Source: Oceanobacillus sojae
Lineage (GTDB): Bacteria > Bacillota > Bacilli > Bacillales > Amphibacillaceae
NCBI RefSeq assembly: GCF_007991515.1
Contig: NZ_BJYM01000021.1
Location: forward strand, 1-64,000
Reading direction: 5' to 3'
DNA: 64,000 nucleotides
The notes beneath the pieces were generated by a model that saw only the letters and a list, made by a program, of their open reading frames with translations, had not been told where the DNA came from and did no database searches. Shown here piece by piece: positions 19,443 to 28,893 of the stretch (position 1 is the stretch's first letter; every line of letters begins with the position of its first letter). Position numbers and translations under genes: made by a program.

Positions 19443-19703
19443 CTACTGCTCTAATTTCTCTTCTTTAACAATCTTATAAAGCGTATCTGCTTCGTCTTTA
19501 CGGACATTTTCCCGCAAAGCATTTACTTGTATAGTAACGAGTTTTTGACCAAACCGGATGATAAGCTCGTCTCCTTCAGAAAGAACAGTAGAAGCTTTCG
19601 CCGCATTACCGTTCACAGTAATTCTTCCTTGATCCGCTACTTCCTTTGCTAAAGTACGCCGCTTAATTATCCGGGATATTTTTAAAAATTTATCTAATCT
19701 CAT
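19443..19703 (-). CDS. rqcP: Ribosome-associated quality-control factor RqcP (YabO)
   Basis: S4-domain protein (86 aa, MRLDKFLKISRIIKRRTLAKEVADQGRI) that works with RqcH on stalled 50S subunits to add alanine tails. Of three tandem start candidates (TTG, ATG, ATG) the last, at 19703, has GAGGAG at 8-nt spacing and matches the B. subtilis N-terminus. The start region overlaps the mazG stop. Confidence 0.93.
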   Translation of the reverse strand: MRLDKFLKISRIIKRRTLAKEVADQGRITVNGNAAKASTVLSEGDELIIRFGQKLVTIQVNALRENVRKDEADTLYKIVKEEKLEQ

Positions 19704-19705
19704 CA

Positions 19706-21175
19706 TCAATTCTCCTCTGTTAGCTTTTGTTTTTTCTTCGCTTCTTCCCAGTAAGCATCCATTTCCTGCAGAGAGGCTGTTTTAGGTGTTTGATGGTTTT
19801 CTTTCAGTTTTTCCTCTATATATTGAAACCGGCTGATGAATTTCCGGTTGGCACGCTCTAATGCCACCTCAGGATTTACTTTATAGTATCTGGAAATATT
19901 CGCTAAGACAAATAAAACATCCCCAAGCTCCTCTTCTACATCCGTAAATTCCTTTTCCTCGACCGCCTCGATAACCTCATTTATTTCTTCCTTCAGCTTC
20001 TCCCAAACTTCCTCTACACGTCCCCATTCAAAGCCGACCTTCCCTGCTTTGGAGGTAAGTTTATATGCTTTTGCCAAGGAAGGAAGATTTGCCGGGATGC
20101 CATCCAATATAGATTCTCTTTCTTTTCCCTTTTCCTGTTTCTTCAGCTCTTCCCAGTTCTGCAGCACCGCTTCTTCTGTATCTGCTACTGTTGATGAAAA
20201 GACATGCGGATGGCGATAAATCATTTTATCAGAAATCGACTGAATCACATCATCTATCGTAAAATAACCATTATCCTCGCCAATCTGACTATGCAATAAA
20301 ATATGCATCAGCAAATCGCCAAGCTCCTCAACAATATGGTCATCATCCTCTTCATCAATCGCTTCAATCAGCTCATAAACTTCTTCAATGGTATGATGAC
20401 GGAGGGATTCATGTGTCTGCTTCTTATCCCAGGGGCATCCGTCAGGACCACGTAAAATCGCCATCACCTCTCGTAAAAATGCAAACGTATGATGAAGATA
20501 TCCTTCTGGAGCTGGCGGAATATAGAGCGTGGTTAAATTACTTATTTCCATCCGGTGATCCAACTCTTCCAATGGGACTTTTTCAATTTTTTCTGTGTTA
20601 CTCCCAGCTGCCTCTACGATATAAATTTCATAATCGGATGGCAATTCTTCTAATAAAGTCAGCTTGACCTCAGACGCGATAAATGTATCATACACCTGGC
20701 AAACAAATAGATGATTTCGCAAATTAAGCTGATTACGTTTGAAATCTGTTCCATCTACGAACTGAAAGCCTTCGATAGGATCAATCTTCATCGCTGTGAA
20801 CAAATCATCCAAATAACTTTGCCCACCGGCAATTGACACTTTAATTTCCTGTTGACTCAGCAAAAGTTGAACGGTTTTCTCTGCCAGCATGGGATGACCT
20901 GGAACAGCATAAATTACATTATTCTCACTTGTTTTCGCAGCTTCTATCAGCTTTTCTGTAATGCGCTCATACACCATTCCAAACTGCTCTTCCTCTTTGT
21001 AAAGCTGATCAAAGGACGTAAAAGAAACTCCTTCTGCTTCCAATGCTTCAATTACGGGATGATCTAATGTTCTTGCATAAATCGTCTGCTGTGTCTTTAT
21101 TAATTTTCTATATACACCGAGCGGCAGCTGCTCTAAATCTCCTGCCCCCAGTCCAATGACTTCTATTTGCTTCAA
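19706..21175 (-). CDS. mazG: YabN: tetrapyrrole-methylase-like domain fused to MazG NTP pyrophosphohydrolase
   Basis: Two-part protein of 489 aa. An N-terminal SAM-methyltransferase-like domain (about residues 1-220, IEVIGLGAGDLEQLPLGVY) is followed by a MazG house-cleaning pyrophosphatase with the EEVYE and EEELGD metal-binding motifs, each seen twice. It starts with TTG: the codon overlaps the upstream TGA stop as TTGA, and GGAGG lies 8 nt before it. It is encoded between the YabM flippase-like gene and rqcP, as in B. subtilis. Confidence 0.94.
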   Translation of the reverse strand: MKQIEVIGLGAGDLEQLPLGVYRKLIKTQQTIYARTLDHPVIEALEAEGVSFTSFDQLYKEEEQFGMVYERITEKLIEAAKTSENNVIYAVPGHPMLAEKTVQLLLSQQEIKVSIAGGQSYLDDLFTAMKIDPIEGFQFVDGTDFKRNQLNLRNHLFVCQVYDTFIASEVKLTLLEELPSDYEIYIVEAAGSNTEKIEKVPLEELDHRMEISNLTTLYIPPAPEGYLHHTFAFLREVMAILRGPDGCPWDKKQTHESLRHHTIEEVYELIEAIDEEDDDHIVEELGDLLMHILLHSQIGEDNGYFTIDDVIQSISDKMIYRHPHVFSSTVADTEEAVLQNWEELKKQEKGKERESILDGIPANLPSLAKAYKLTSKAGKVGFEWGRVEEVWEKLKEEINEVIEAVEEKEFTDVEEELGDVLFVLANISRYYKVNPEVALERANRKFISRFQYIEEKLKENHQTPKTASLQEMDAYWEEAKKKQKLTEEN

Positions 21176-22782
21176 GGTTGTTTCCTCCCTTTGTAAATAC
21201 GTAACAAGTACTCTGATTTCGGTAAAATCTTAATCTGATTTTCAGTTAATCCGCCAGTCTTAAGCAAGACAAAGAGGAATAGGCCTGCTCCTGATATGGA
21301 GATAAAGATTACATATACAAGCAGCAGGATTCTTACATCCATTACATGTGAAGAGAATATCCCTTGTACCACCAACAGATAAATTATCATCGCTAAGCTC
21401 GCCGCGGCTAAACTTCTCCAGGAAATCGAACGGTATAATGGCATGCCTGGCAGTTTCCGGTATAGCTCTATAATTACAAGCAACAATAACACACCCAGAC
21501 TGGAGACCGTGGCTATACTCGCTCCATAGACACCATAAAGCGGTATTAGAATCAAGTTGCTGCATACCTTTACCACAAATGAGATGCCGATAAATACGGC
21601 TGTCCGCACAATCATGCCCAGGCTCTGTAAAATAGATGCACCGATAATAGAGATGGTAGACATTACAATAGCCACAATTAATAACCTTAGTTCACTCGTT
21701 CCCTGCGTATTCTTATAAAGTAGTTGATTGACCTCTGGAAAAATAATAAATAATCCCAAAACCGCACCTGCAGCGATAAAAATACCAACATGCATTGCTG
21801 TCTGAATATAGTTGGTTACCTGTTTTTTCTGATCTTTTAATTTCTGGTGACTGATTGCCGGTATAATTGCCAAGGCAATAGATGACCCAATAATTGTCAC
21901 CATCTGAATAAGCGGCTGTCCCCGGTCAAATACGCCCTTCATCTCCTTGGCCTCTATTTCTCCTGCTCCACTTGCTATTAATTTCGGCACAAACGTAAAC
22001 GCGTCCGCTAATTGCATTAATAAAAGTATCATATGATTCATCGCAGCAGCTATCCCAAACAGCAGCAGGATTCTTAAATAGTTCTTCCATGGAACTGCTT
22101 CTTCCAAGTTAGGTACGCCTACCACTTCATGTGAATCATTTTGATTTTTATAGTTTAAAAATAAAAGAATGGCGAGTGCACTAAAGCCTCCCAGCAAGGA
22201 TGCCAGTACCGCTGTTGTTCCAATAGCATAAATTTGCAAAACTCCTTGGCTGACCAGCCACGCCCCCACAATAATTATACATACACGAATAAGCTGTTCT
22301 CCAATTTGAGAGAGGGCAGTAGGAGCCATCTCATACCTGCCCTGCTGTATTCCTCTGAGTATTGCCACAGCCGGAACAACCAAAAATAATATTGCAGCCA
22401 ACTGATATAACCCAATAAAATGCTCATCACCAGCCATTTCAGCTAATAATGGTGCAGAAACATAAATTACTGCTGTAAGTATGATATGAAAACTCCCAAG
22501 GATTAGAAGAATAGGGCGATAAAAGCCTTTCCAGGTTAATACTTTTCCCTTTTCAATTTCTGTCGCCGTCAACGAAGAAATTGCTGAAGGGAATCCATAT
22601 AATGCAAGCATCGTCGCAATTCCTAACAATGGATAGAGCTGTTGATACATATAAAATCCAATATCCCCTGTCAGGTTTTGCAATACAATACGATAAACGG
22701 CACTAAACACTTTACTTATCAAACCGGCGATACTCAGTAAAAGCGCACCTTTAACCAACCGGCTTGTTTCATTATCTGACAT
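21172..22782 (-). CDS. YabM/SpoVB-family polysaccharide flippase-like transporter
   Basis: Polytopic membrane protein of the MVF/MATE-like flippase superfamily with about 14 hydrophobic segments over 536 aa. Relatives move lipid-linked glycan precursors (SpoVB, MurJ/YtgP). The substrate of this gene is unknown. The longest frame starts with TTG at 22803 without an SD. The ATG at 22782 with AAGGA upstream is preferred. Position between spoVT and mazG identifies it as the YabM ortholog. Confidence 0.9.
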   Translation of the reverse strand: MSDNETSRLVKGALLLSIAGLISKVFSAVYRIVLQNLTGDIGFYMYQQLYPLLGIATMLALYGFPSAISSLTATEIEKGKVLTWKGFYRPILLILGSFHIILTAVIYVSAPLLAEMAGDEHFIGLYQLAAILFLVVPAVAILRGIQQGRYEMAPTALSQIGEQLIRVCIIIVGAWLVSQGVLQIYAIGTTAVLASLLGGFSALAILLFLNYKNQNDSHEVVGVPNLEEAVPWKNYLRILLLFGIAAAMNHMILLLMQLADAFTFVPKLIASGAGEIEAKEMKGVFDRGQPLIQMVTIIGSSIALAIIPAISHQKLKDQKKQVTNYIQTAMHVGIFIAAGAVLGLFIIFPEVNQLLYKNTQGTSELRLLIVAIVMSTISIIGASILQSLGMIVRTAVFIGISFVVKVCSNLILIPLYGVYGASIATVSSLGVLLLLVIIELYRKLPGMPLYRSISWRSLAAASLAMIIYLLVVQGIFSSHVMDVRILLLVYVIFISISGAGLFLFVLLKTGGLTENQIKILPKSEYLLRIYKGRKQP

Positions 22783-22921
22783 GACGAATTTTTCCTTTTC
22801 CAAATGAATTTATCTCAGTATATCATATCAGGGAGAAAAGCACTTGGTCTTTAAAACCCTGACATTCTTATCACTAAGATGCCTACCTCAATCTCTCTGC
22901 TATATTTTCGGATCTGCCTAC

Positions 22922-22975
22922 AAAAAAGAAGCTTGTACTCTAGATTGGAGGGTAACCTAGAGAAAGCTTCTTTTT
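22922..22975 (-). terminator. Terminator after spoVT
   Basis: Long minus-strand hairpin with AAGAAGCTT/AAGCTTCTT at the base, an inner CTCTAG/CTAGAG stem and a trailing T-run. Confidence 0.88.
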
Positions 22976-22999
22976 GAAAAAGTATGAATGAGGGGCGGT

Positions 23000-23533
23000 C
23001 TATTCCATTTGTTTAGCCAGAAAAACAGATGCAGTCTCTGCTGCCTTCTGCTCTACCTTACTCAGTTTATCTTCTTTAGAGAAAATCATCACACAGCCAA
23101 TTGGATCACCGTTGGCAATAATAGGATGAATCGAATAAGAGTGCAGCTCCTGCTCATTTCCATCTACAATTTCTACCTGAGACTTATCACCTTCATAAAC
23201 GGGTGAACGTCCTTCAATAATATTAGTAATATAGCTGCTTAATGATTTATTTGCGTACTCTTTTTTAGACTCTCCTGCTACTGCAATAATTTCATCGCGA
23301 TCTGTAATAATAACCGGCGATTGTAAAGATTGAAACAATGCCTCTGCATATTCTTTAGCAAAATGGCCTAACTCACTGATTGGTGAATATTTTTTTAAAA
23401 TAACCTCTCCCTCACGATCAACGAAAATTTCAAGGGGATCTCCTTCACGGATACGCAGGGTTCTCCGAATTTCCTTTGGCACCACTACTCTCCCTAAATC
23501 ATCAATACGTCGCACTATTCCTGTTGCTTTCAT
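23000..23533 (-). CDS. spoVT: Stage V sporulation regulator SpoVT
   Basis: Forespore regulator that tunes sigma-G genes. The N-terminal AbrB-like swapped hairpin (MKATGIVRRIDDLGRVVVPKEIRRTLRIREGDPLEIF, residues 1-37) is followed by a GAF-like domain to residue 177. It is preceded by a sigma-G type promoter, agreeing with the known forespore expression of spoVT. Confidence 0.96.
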   Translation of the reverse strand: MKATGIVRRIDDLGRVVVPKEIRRTLRIREGDPLEIFVDREGEVILKKYSPISELGHFAKEYAEALFQSLQSPVIITDRDEIIAVAGESKKEYANKSLSSYITNIIEGRSPVYEGDKSQVEIVDGNEQELHSYSIHPIIANGDPIGCVMIFSKEDKLSKVEQKAAETASVFLAKQME

Positions 23534-23614
23534 CTAAGTATCCTCCCTTTCTAAATGACGATTCTGACTTGGATGGAAAGTCTTCCCTCCATAATTCATC
23601 ACCGGTTGTTGTAA

Positions 23615-23644
23615 TAGTATTAATCAACCAGAAATAACTATACA
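23615..23644 (-). promoter_or_regulatory. Sigma-G type promoter of spoVT
   Basis: Minus strand TGTATA (23639-23644), exactly 17 nt, then AATACTA (23615-23621), close to the sigma-G consensus TGAATA-17/18-CATACTA. It lies about 80 bp before the start. Confidence 0.7.
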
Positions 23645-23780
23645 TTCCAAATGAAATTTTTGTTATTTTTTTGGAGGAGATGAAGATAAAAGCAAAAAAT
23701 AGAATTTTAAAACCTTATTTATTCATAATTACTTGATAGCCTCTCACTGTCCCCCATATAATAAGTATATTAGGTTCCCT
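23645..23780. other. Spacer upstream of spoVT
   Basis: Nothing beyond the spoVT promoter at its left edge is supported. A plus-strand 18-codon frame behind a GGAGG-like sequence near 23670 is too short to call. Confidence 0.4.
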
Positions 23781-23933
23781 CTATACTGGTCGGATTATCA
23801 AGTAGTGCTCTACTTCTTCCTTGCTTACACCTCTTAAATCATTTGATAATAAAAAATCAATATTTTCTTGAGAAGGTATTAAAAAAGCTGCTCCCTGGAA
23901 TAGAGAGCAGCTTTTCACTGGTAAACCATATTT
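23781..23933 (-). other. In-frame 50-codon continuation after the mfd stop
   Basis: Directly after the mfd TAA the same frame stays open for 50 codons to a TAG at 23781-23783. The later part reads like protein (IDFLLSNDLRGVSKEEVEHY). The mfd terminator hairpin lies within it. No SD precedes the only GTG. It may be chance, an eroded gene, or a readthrough tail. Confidence 0.3.
23881..23916 (-). terminator. Terminator after mfd
   Basis: Minus-strand stem AAAGCTGCTC/GAGCAGCTTT followed by a T-run, 18 bp beyond the mfd stop. Confidence 0.88.
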
Positions 23934-26900
23934 TTACCGAGTTACATTACTTAACTGTTTAATAAATTCGACCACAACATCGTGACGTTTATAGGCCTTG
24001 TCATTACTCCATTTAATACCTGCTTTTAAGTTTTGATTTTCTGTGCCCAGGCTGATCTGACGGTCAAATTGATTAGCCACTTCAAATAATTTAGAGCCAT
24101 CAATTTCCTGACTTCTTCCTTCATCAATCAGCATCGTAATTTTCTTTGGAGCCTCTGTGATAGATTGGACACGCTGTTGTTTAGCGTGCATTCTCATAAT
24201 GCTCACGGTGAATAAATTTTCAACCTCTGCAGGATAATCTCCAAAGCGGTCAATTAATTCATCTCTCAGATCCTGTACTGCTTCTGGACTATCCAAGTTT
24301 TGGAACTGCTTATACATTTCAATTTTCTGCTTCTCATCCTTTAAGTACTCATCCGGAATATACGCATCAATTTTCAAGGAGATTTCCGGCTCAAACGGCT
24401 TGATATCCTCTACTTCTTTTCCTTCTTTACGGGCATCGATTGCATCCTTCAACATTTGAGAGTACATATCAAACCCTACAGAATCAATAAAGCCATGCTG
24501 CTGCGCACCTAGTAAATTCCCGGCACCACGAATAGATAAATCACGCATTGCAATTTTAAATCCAGACCCGAGCTCCGTAAATTCTTTAATTGCCTGCAAT
24601 CTTTTCTCAGCAACCTCTGTTAATACTTTATCACGCTGATATGTGAAGTAAGCGTAGGCTACGCGATTGGAGCGTCCGACACGCCCTCTTAGCTGATAAA
24701 GCTGACTCAGTCCCATATGATCAGCATGATTGACAATTAATGTATTCACATTTGGAATATCGACACCTGTTTCAATAATGGTTGTACTGACTAAAATGTC
24801 ATATTCTCCTTCAATGAAGCCGATAATAACATTCTCCAGTTCTGATTCATTCATTTGCCCATGGGCAATAGCCACTCGCGCATTTGGCACAAGCATCCCA
24901 ATATCACGAGCCATTTTTTCAATATTTTCCACCCGGTTATGCAGGAAGAACACCTGGCCGCCTCTGGACATTTCCCGATCCACTGCCTCACGGATAAAGG
25001 ATGGATTATATTCCATCACATATGTTTGAATCGGGAATCTATTTTCCGGTGGTGTCTCAATAACAGATAAATCCCTCACACCGAGCATAGACATATGCAA
25101 TGTTCTCGGAATAGGGGTTGCTGTCAGTGTTAAAACATCTACATTAGTTTTCAGCTGCTTAATTTTTTCTTTATGCTTTACACCAAATCGCTGCTCCTCA
25201 TCGACAACAAGTAAACCTAAATCCTTATATTGGACATCCTTTGATAAGAGACGATGCGTTCCTACAACAACATCCATATTTCCATCCGCCAGACCTTTTA
25301 CTGTATCGTTTGACTGCTTACGTGTACGAAAACGGCTTAATAAGCCAATATTAATCGGAAAATCCTGAAATCTTTCACGGATTGTCTCATAATGCTGCTG
25401 CGCCAGAATTGTTGTTGGCACAAGGATAGCTACCTGTTTTCCATCTGCTACTGCTTTGAAAGCTGCACGGATAGCTACCTCCGTTTTCCCGTAACCTACA
25501 TCTCCGCAAAGTAAACGATCCATTGGCCTTTCTTTTTCCATATCTTCTTTAATTTCTGCAATACAACGGAGCTGATCCTCTGTTTCCTGATAAGCGAAGG
25601 AAGCTTCAAATTCCCGCTGTAATTCAGAATCAGGTGAAAAAGCGTACCCTTTCCGGGATTCACGTTCCGAATACAGCTTGATTAAATCATCGGCAATATC
25701 CTCGACAGAGCTTTGTACCTTCCGTTTTACTTTTGTCCATTCCGTACCGCCCAATTTGTAAAGCTTCGGTTCTTTTCCTTCTGAACCAACAAATTTCTGA
25801 ACTAAGTCAATCTGGTCAATCGGCACGAACAGCTTATCATCTCCAGAGTAACGAATCAGCATATAATCCTTATGCAGCTTATTAACCTCTAAGGTTTCAA
25901 TTCCCAGGTATTTCCCGACACCATGATTTGCATGCACAACATAGTCGCCGACTTTTAACTCCTGATAGTTTTTAATTCTTTCCGCATTCGAAATCTTCGG
26001 CTGTTTTCTGGAGCGTTTCATACGCTTTTTGAATAGCTCATTTTCTGTAATAATTGCCAGCTTATGCATCGGGAATTCAATACCCCCGTGCAGATGGCCA
26101 ACGATAATTGTCGGCTTTTGTATAGGGAGTTTTAATTCATTCTCCACTTGTGTTTCAATATCATAATCTTCTAAAATGGAATGCACTTTTTCGGCACGCT
26201 GTTCATTTGGCGTGAGAATAATAACAGAATAATCTCCTTTTTCCCAACGCTTTAATTCATTTTTAAATAAAGGCATCTGTCCATGAAATTCCTGCATCGT
26301 TCTGGTCGATAGATTAATAACGTTTTGCGGATTGGTATTCGGGATATGCCGCATAAATACAGACATATATACACGCGGATGCGAAATGTCATCTATCAGT
26401 GTATTCCACGCGAAAGAAAACTGGCTGCCCCGGACCATTTTATTTCCTTCCAACAGCCCTGTATACCATTCCAGTTCCTCATGATCTAAGTTTGTTGCTG
26501 TTTCCTGAATACGGCTCATTTCGTCAAAAAAGACAACGCCATTCTTTGGCAAATAGTCTAATAAACTAGCGGGCTCGTCATATAAATAGCCGATGTATTT
26601 ATACATCCCCTGAAAACGAGTCAATTGTTTAAATTGTTCAATATCCTGACCAATTATCTCAACAAGATCTTCACGATCAGCAGGTTTTTTGACTTTTTTC
26701 AATGTATCTGAAAGTGCATCTTCCAGTCTTTCTGCCACTTTCAACATTTCTTGTCTATCTATTAGTAATTCCGTGGCAGGATTGATGGTTACCTCTTCCA
26801 CTTTATCTAAAGAGCGTTGTGATTCCGCATCAAAAAAGCGGATAGAGTCAACCTCCTCGTCAAACAATTCAATACGAATCGGATGCTTTTCCGTGATTGG

Positions 26901-27452
26901 ATAGATATCAATAATCCCCCCGCGCTGACTGAATTCACCGGGAGCAGTAACCATAGAGGTGCTTTCATATCCCATCTCTACCAGAGAACGCAAGTAAACC
27001 TCCATTTCAATATCCTTGCCAACTTGAAATAGAAGCTGATATTTATTCCAATATGATTTTGGAGGCAGCATCCTTTTTAATGCTGCAACAGGTGCAATTA
27101 ATATCCCTTTATCTTTACGCGTCCAAGCTGTTAATGCTTCAATTCGCTGTGCACGCAGTTCCGGACTGGCTACAGCCATTTCAGAGGCTATTAACTCATT
27201 AACAGGATAAAGATAAACACCTTCATCATTTGTCAGCTCCGCCAAGTCATCATATAGCTGCTGAGCCTGAGCTAATTGATGCGTAACAATTAATAAAGGA
27301 CGATTCATTGATTGATATATAGTGGACAGGAGCAGACTTCTGGCAGAACCGCTTAAACCGGCAACCATCTGCTCTTTTATGCCTGCAAGCAATCCATCCA
27401 TAATTGACTGTATATCTTCCTGTGATTTTAAATAACTATGAATTGCTTTCAT
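23934..27452 (-). CDS. mfd: Transcription-repair coupling factor Mfd
   Basis: Removes stalled RNA polymerase and recruits UvrA. The 1172-aa protein has the UvrB-like N-terminal domains, a CarD/RID RNA-polymerase-interaction domain (VGDYVVHANHGVGKYLGIETLE, about residues 500-520), RecG-type translocase motifs with Walker A GDVGYGKTEVA, DEEQRFG, TATPIPRTL and GRVGR, and the C-terminal D7 domain. AGAGGGG precedes the ATG. Length is close to B. subtilis Mfd (1177). Confidence 0.97.
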   Translation of the reverse strand: MKAIHSYLKSQEDIQSIMDGLLAGIKEQMVAGLSGSARSLLLSTIYQSMNRPLLIVTHQLAQAQQLYDDLAELTNDEGVYLYPVNELIASEMAVASPELRAQRIEALTAWTRKDKGILIAPVAALKRMLPPKSYWNKYQLLFQVGKDIEMEVYLRSLVEMGYESTSMVTAPGEFSQRGGIIDIYPITEKHPIRIELFDEEVDSIRFFDAESQRSLDKVEEVTINPATELLIDRQEMLKVAERLEDALSDTLKKVKKPADREDLVEIIGQDIEQFKQLTRFQGMYKYIGYLYDEPASLLDYLPKNGVVFFDEMSRIQETATNLDHEELEWYTGLLEGNKMVRGSQFSFAWNTLIDDISHPRVYMSVFMRHIPNTNPQNVINLSTRTMQEFHGQMPLFKNELKRWEKGDYSVIILTPNEQRAEKVHSILEDYDIETQVENELKLPIQKPTIIVGHLHGGIEFPMHKLAIITENELFKKRMKRSRKQPKISNAERIKNYQELKVGDYVVHANHGVGKYLGIETLEVNKLHKDYMLIRYSGDDKLFVPIDQIDLVQKFVGSEGKEPKLYKLGGTEWTKVKRKVQSSVEDIADDLIKLYSERESRKGYAFSPDSELQREFEASFAYQETEDQLRCIAEIKEDMEKERPMDRLLCGDVGYGKTEVAIRAAFKAVADGKQVAILVPTTILAQQHYETIRERFQDFPINIGLLSRFRTRKQSNDTVKGLADGNMDVVVGTHRLLSKDVQYKDLGLLVVDEEQRFGVKHKEKIKQLKTNVDVLTLTATPIPRTLHMSMLGVRDLSVIETPPENRFPIQTYVMEYNPSFIREAVDREMSRGGQVFFLHNRVENIEKMARDIGMLVPNARVAIAHGQMNESELENVIIGFIEGEYDILVSTTIIETGVDIPNVNTLIVNHADHMGLSQLYQLRGRVGRSNRVAYAYFTYQRDKVLTEVAEKRLQAIKEFTELGSGFKIAMRDLSIRGAGNLLGAQQHGFIDSVGFDMYSQMLKDAIDARKEGKEVEDIKPFEPEISLKIDAYIPDEYLKDEKQKIEMYKQFQNLDSPEAVQDLRDELIDRFGDYPAEVENLFTVSIMRMHAKQQRVQSITEAPKKITMLIDEGRSQEIDGSKLFEVANQFDRQISLGTENQNLKAGIKWSNDKAYKRHDVVVEFIKQLSNVTR

Positions 27453-27502
27453 TCGTATTTCCCCTCTAAATTGTTAAAGTATTTTTAGAAAATTTGGCAT
27501 CC

Positions 27503-27548
27503 GTTAATCCTTAAAAGACGCAGAATTGACCGACTTTTAAGGATTAAC
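27503..27548 (-). promoter_or_regulatory. 15-bp perfect inverted repeat in the mfd leader
   Basis: GTTAATCCTTAAAAG (27503-27517) and its exact complement (27534-27548) enclose a 16-nt loop about 50 bp upstream of mfd. In an mfd mRNA this would be a strong hairpin. No T-tract follows, so it might be an operator or an mRNA structure rather than a terminator. Confidence 0.5.
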
Positions 27549-27836
27549 CAGCCAGTTAAAATCGTTTAATCTATGCAAATAAGAAGGGTTTTTTACCCCT
27601 CCTATTCGTAAAAAACGCTGATTGCGTATAATCATCAAAAAAACATAATAAAAATTTTTAAGAAAATGGTATATATGGTCATATATTTATTCATAAAATG
27701 ATTACAAGAACCGAAATGCAGAGCCCTTGCAAACTTTCACTTGTCGGCTCCAAGGCTTTATTTGCTGAAGCTGAATGTGGCTATTTTTGAATAAAAATCA
27801 GCTTATGTTAAAAATATCATAAATATAATCATTCAT
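27549..27836. other. Spacer between fin and mfd
   Basis: AT-rich gap with a small GGGTTTTTTACCCC hairpin around 27587-27602. No gene or confident promoter is seen, although the mfd promoter must lie here or in fin readthrough. Confidence 0.4.
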
Positions 27837-28076
27837 CTATTGTAAGAAATGATCTAATTCATGATAATCCGGATGCGTTTCAAGAGCCTGTTGGCAGTGT
27901 TCGCAAATGACTTCCAAACGGAAATCACCGTCTTTTTCAAAGACTATCATTTCTGATATATCCTGCTCTTCTATAAGGTCAAGAAAACGTAAGGACAGAT
28001 CAATTTCTGTATGATTCAACACACCCAGTTCTTTTCCGCAATGCCGGCAACCATAGTAGATAACCATCTCATTCAC
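27837..28076 (-). CDS. fin: Anti-sigma-F factor Fin (YabK)
   Basis: Small zinc protein (79 aa) that in B. subtilis inhibits sigma-F to allow the switch to sigma-G in the forespore. Two CxxC zinc knuckles are present: CRHC (about residues 10-13) and CEHC (about 61-64). A sigma-F type promoter lies just upstream, matching its known sigma-F expression. It is encoded between pth and mfd, as in B. subtilis. Confidence 0.92.
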   Translation of the reverse strand: MNEMVIYYGCRHCGKELGVLNHTEIDLSLRFLDLIEEQDISEMIVFEKDGDFRLEVICEHCQQALETHPDYHELDHFLQ

Positions 28077-28146
28077 CTCGATTAAAACTAAGAAGTTTTA
28101 AAGCACAGGATATTCCTTATTGGAAAGGATCTCTGTACTTTTTATT

Positions 28147-28176
28147 TAGTTTTAACCGAGGGGAATAAGAATATAC
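28147..28176 (-). promoter_or_regulatory. Sigma-F type promoter of fin
   Basis: Minus-strand GTATA (28172-28176), exactly 15 nt, then GTTAAAACTA (28147-28156). The published-style sigma-F consensus is GYATA-15-GGHAARAHTR, so this matches at all but one informative position. The -35 is embedded in a small hairpin after pth. Confidence 0.7.
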
Positions 28177-28199
28177 CTTGCTTAAAACAAAGGTATGCT

Positions 28200-28763
28200 T
28201 TATTGATTAAAATCATTCATCACTTCTATAAAAGGTTTACCATTTACCCAGGCTTCAACAGCATCAGCTGCTTGTTGGATACTTTGGCTGACAGCCTCTT
28301 TTTCATCCTTTGGAAACTTCCCTAATACATAATCCACGACAGGCATTGCATTTACCGGCCTTCCTACTCCTAACCGCACACGCTTAAATTCCTTCGTGCC
28401 TAAATGATCAATGGTCGAACGCACGCCATTATGCCCGCCATGACCGCCTTTTTGCCGCAGTCTGATTTTGCCGGCGGGTAAGTCCAAATCATCGTAAATC
28501 ACAACAACATCATCTGTATCTATATTATAATAATCCATCAATGGCCGAATTGATTCTCCGGATAAGTTCATATAGGTTTGCGGCTGTAATAATACAATCT
28601 TTTCTCCATTGAAATGTTCTATCGCATATTCTCCATGAAACTTGGAATTGTTTAATTTCCAGCCATGTCTTTGTAATAACTCATCAATTGCACAAAAACC
28701 AATATTATGACGTGTTTTCTTATATTTTCTGCCGGGATTCCCAAGCCCTACGATTAACTTCAT
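28200..28763 (-). CDS. pth: Peptidyl-tRNA hydrolase
   Basis: Releases peptidyl-tRNAs that drop off ribosomes; known as spoVC in B. subtilis. [23 protein letters not shown] holds the conserved N and catalytic H, and [23 protein letters not shown] is the second signature. The start at 28763 (GAGG at 8 nt) gives 187 aa. A reading 14 codons longer has no support. Confidence 0.96.
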   Translation of the reverse strand: MKLIVGLGNPGRKYKKTRHNIGFCAIDELLQRHGWKLNNSKFHGEYAIEHFNGEKIVLLQPQTYMNLSGESIRPLMDYYNIDTDDVVVIYDDLDLPAGKIRLRQKGGHGGHNGVRSTIDHLGTKEFKRVRLGVGRPVNAMPVVDYVLGKFPKDEKEAVSQSIQQAADAVEAWVNGKPFIEVMNDFNQ

Positions 28764-28810
28764 TACCTTGCCCTCACTTCTAAAAACACATTTTCTTGAA
28801 AACACAACAA

Positions 28811-28851
28811 CCCTTCTTTACACATATTTGTATCATATGAGTAAAGAAGGG
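28811..28851 (-). terminator. Strong hairpin after ctc
   Basis: CCCTTCTTTAC and GTAAAGAAGGG, with an inner CATAT/ATATG, form a long stem. The minus-strand downstream side is GT-rich rather than a pure T-run. Confidence 0.75.
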
Positions 28852-28893
28852 AGGTATTACTTATACATTCTATATATTGTTAAATGAAAGAAA

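Noticed and set aside
23670-23728. 18-codon plus-strand frame behind a GGAGG upstream of spoVT
   Set aside because: SD spacing of only 2-4 nt, very short, Lys-rich, and overlapping the spoVT promoter region. No support.
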